This document shows positions 62,475 through 64,000 of a DNA stretch of 64,000 bases, in pieces. A program made the translations under genes and the position numbers. The notes below the pieces were generated by a model. The model did not search any database, had not been told where the DNA came from, and was given only the letters and a program-made list of their open reading frames with translations. Numbering within the stretch: position 1 is the stretch's first letter; each line of letters starts with the position of its first letter. The DNA is taken from contig NZ_JACSQI010000003.1 in assembly GCF_014836715.1 (NCBI RefSeq), positions 3,890-67,889 on the forward strand, written 5' to 3'. This stretch comes from Escherichia whittamii (GTDB taxonomy: Bacteria; Pseudomonadota; Gammaproteobacteria; Enterobacterales; Enterobacteriaceae).

Positions 62475-63801
62475 TCACACCTCCCTGTCGTTGCTCTACA
62501 TTTCCCGCCGCCACCAGCGGGAGAGCTTTAGTTTCTGGCGCCCATAGCCAGGTCACAACAAAACCAACCAACAACACTGCCGCCAGGAGCAATAAGGTAA
62601 CTTGCATTCCCCACTGCGCCAGCACCCACGGCAGCAGGCCAGTACTTACCGCCGCCCCCAACCGACTCATGGCGGTGGCAAAACCGACGCCTAACGAGCG
62701 AATGTCGGTAGGAAAACTCTCCGCAGGCAAAATGCCCACCAGATTACTGACCGCCGAAATGGTGGTACTGAAGAGAACAAAAAGCAGCAGCGTTAACGAG
62801 CTACCGGAAGGCAAACAGGCCATCACCATCAGCGTTGCCGCCAGTAGCAAAAAACTTCCCAGCAAAAATTTGCGATGGGCCAGCAGGTGCGTCAGAACTA
62901 ATCCCAGTAGCGCGCCAACAATCAACAACGCATTAAGCATCAGGCTGGCAGTCAGCGCATCATCCAGACCAATAGTCTGGGCGATGGTCGGCAGCCAGGT
63001 ATAAATAACAAACCACGGGATCACCAGGCAGACAAAGAACACGCTGTTAAACGCCGTGCGTCGCCAGTAGCGCGAAGAGAACAAAGTTTTGATGTGTTTA
63101 TGGGTCGCCGTTGCGACTTCATCGCCCAATAAAACATGGGGACCAAAATAGCGATGCACGATAGCGTGAGCTTCTGCAAAACGTCCCTGGCGTAGCAGCC
63201 AGCGTGGCGATTCTGGCGTTCCCCAGCGTAATAACGTAATCAACAATGCGGGCAGAGCTGCCGATGCCAGCAGCCAGCGCCAGGCCTCCGGGTTTTCGGA
63301 AATAAAGTGATGTCCGGCAATACTTGCCAGCACATAGCCTACGGTCCACACCACGCTGAATGCACCCAGCAAAATACCGCGATGGCGGCGCGGGGAAAAT
63401 TCAGCCAGCAAGGTGTGACCTACTGAGTAATCGCCTCCCAGACCAATGCCGATCAAAATGCGCAGCCCAATCAGCTGTTCTGGCGTAGTGGCGAAATATT
63501 GCAAAAACGAGGCGAACGTAATCAGCATAAAGCTGAAAGTGAAGATTTTTTGCCGACCAATATGGTCGGAGATCCAGCCCAGAACCAGGCTGCCGATAAA
63601 CAGGCCAAGGAGCGCCGAGCCCCCTATCATTCCCGCCATAAACGGCGTCAGTTGCATGGCTGGAGTAAGCTGAATAATGGCGTAACCAATGACGCCAAGA
63701 ACATAACCGTCTGTCAGGTGCGCGCCGAAAGTGAGCGCAGCAATTCGACAGTGAAAACGGTTAAGCGGTAAATCATCCATTCGCACCGGTGAAGTGTTCA
63801 T
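62452..63801 (-). CDS. ygcS: MFS transporter YgcS
   Basis: A 12-helix major-facilitator transporter of the sugar/organic-acid porter type. The 449 residues start at MNTSPVRMDD; motif A-like GWISDHIGRQKIFTFS (about 80-95) and GIGLGGDYSVGHTLLAEFSPRRHRG (two parts) are clear. The C-terminal tail (AAGNVEQRQGGVNEHSVSV) is four residues longer than in my memory of K-12. It likely imports the substrate oxidised by this cluster; its identity is unknown. Confidence 0.93.
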   Translation of the reverse strand: MNTSPVRMDDLPLNRFHCRIAALTFGAHLTDGYVLGVIGYAIIQLTPAMQLTPFMAGMIGGSALLGLFIGSLVLGWISDHIGRQKIFTFSFMLITFASFLQYFATTPEQLIGLRILIGIGLGGDYSVGHTLLAEFSPRRHRGILLGAFSVVWTVGYVLASIAGHHFISENPEAWRWLLASAALPALLITLLRWGTPESPRWLLRQGRFAEAHAIVHRYFGPHVLLGDEVATATHKHIKTLFSSRYWRRTAFNSVFFVCLVIPWFVIYTWLPTIAQTIGLDDALTASLMLNALLIVGALLGLVLTHLLAHRKFLLGSFLLLAATLMVMACLPSGSSLTLLLFVLFSTTISAVSNLVGILPAESFPTDIRSLGVGFATAMSRLGAAVSTGLLPWVLAQWGMQVTLLLLAAVLLVGFVVTWLWAPETKALPLVAAGNVEQRQGGVNEHSVSV

Positions 63802-63831
63802 CTTTACCCCTTCATTGTCCGGTAATAAGAA

Positions 63832-63853
63832 CGGCTTCCCGGTTGAGAAGCCG
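63832..63853 (-). terminator. Hairpin between ygcU and ygcS
   Basis: CGGCTTC (63832-63838) pairs with GAAGCCG (63847-63853) in the gap of about 95 bases between ygcU and ygcS. On the reverse strand TTCTTATT follows, a weak U-tract; it may attenuate read-through from ygcU into ygcS-R-Q. Confidence 0.55.
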
Positions 63854-63894
63854 AAAAGGCAACGCCCCGTCATTACGGAACGCTGCCTGACACA

Positions 63895-64000
63895 TTATTT
63901 TTCAATCGGATAGATAGTACCCGTGTTCATAATGCCGTTAGGATCAAACTGTTTTTTCAGCCCTTCCAGCAACGCCCATGCGCTACCATGTTCCAGCTTG
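63895..64000 (-). CDS. ygcU: FAD-linked oxidase YgcU, C-terminal fragment
   Basis: The reverse strand reads in frame from the window edge to a TAA: LEHGSAWALLEGLKKQ, then FDPNGIMNTGTIYPIEK. The FDPNGIMNTG motif is the typical C-terminus of D-lactate dehydrogenase/glycolate oxidase-type FAD enzymes (the FAD-oxidase C domain). In K-12 this gene is ygcU and stands at exactly this place. Only the last 34 or so residues are visible. Confidence 0.85.
   Translation of the reverse strand, partial: KLEHGSAWALLEGLKKQFDPNGIMNTGTIYPIEK

Overview
The window is a chromosomal segment of an Escherichia coli-type enterobacterium. Protein after protein matches what I remember of E. coli K-12, mostly with single-residue differences, and the gene order is the K-12 order around csrA-recA-srl-hyc-mutS-rpoS-cys-ygc. 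It is not K-12. The mutS-rpoS interval carries a hydroxyarylic-acid decarboxylase operon instead of the K-12 ygbIJKLMN block. The asc genes are missing between hydN and hycI, where an unrecognised exported-protein gene sits. The iap-cysH interval holds a hok-type toxin gene and no cas genes or CRISPR repeats. RpoS has Glu at position 33. This suggests a non-K-12 E. coli lineage (B2-like strains lacking type I-E Cas are one possibility), but I cannot assign a phylogroup from the sequence alone. Comparisons with K-12 throughout are from memory, not from a search.

Layout. 1-900: tRNA-Arg and tRNA-Ser (reverse strand, with their promoter), then csrA. 908-5874: alaS, recX, recA with its LexA-controlled promoter, and pncC, all reverse. 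6056-7419: a 79-residue membrane protein of unknown role and the lytic transglycosylase mltB. 7675-12622: the glucitol operon srlAEBD-srlM-srlR-gutQ. 12619-16889: norR and divergent norVW, with three NorR sites and a sigma-54 promoter between them. 17017-32673: the formate hydrogenlyase region, comprising hypF-hydN, the unrecognised gene, hycABCDEFGHI, and divergent hypABCDE, followed by the activator gene fhlA (32745-34823). FhlA-type palindromes and -24/-12 promoters lie in the gaps. 34860-38823: ygbA, mutS, pphB. 38865-41685: bsdD-bsdC-bsdB and a divergent MarR-family gene. 41800-48580: rpoS, nlpD, pcm, surE, truD, ispF, ispD, ftsB, ygbE. 48630-57804: the sulfate assimilation genes cysCND and cysHIJ, with iap and the hok locus between them. 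58120-64000: queD and the ygcN-O-P / ygcQ-R-S-U cluster, whose last gene runs off the window.

How the genes work together. Two sigma-54 systems are laid out in full. NorR senses nitric oxide and drives the flavorubredoxin NorV and its reductase NorW. FhlA drives the hydrogenase-3 structural genes (hyc), the Ni-Fe cofactor maturation genes (hyp) and hydN-hypF. CysDNC make APS and PAPS, CysH reduces PAPS to sulfite, and CysJI reduce sulfite to sulfide. The ygc cluster combines an ETF alpha/beta pair, an ETF dehydrogenase-like flavoprotein with its ferredoxin, a transporter, an FAD-linked oxidase and a GlpP-like protein. It is the best candidate here for an uncharacterised catabolic system. Most of the window is ordinary core genome; the accessory interest is at 6056-6295, 20183-20956, 38865-41685 and 52861-53400.
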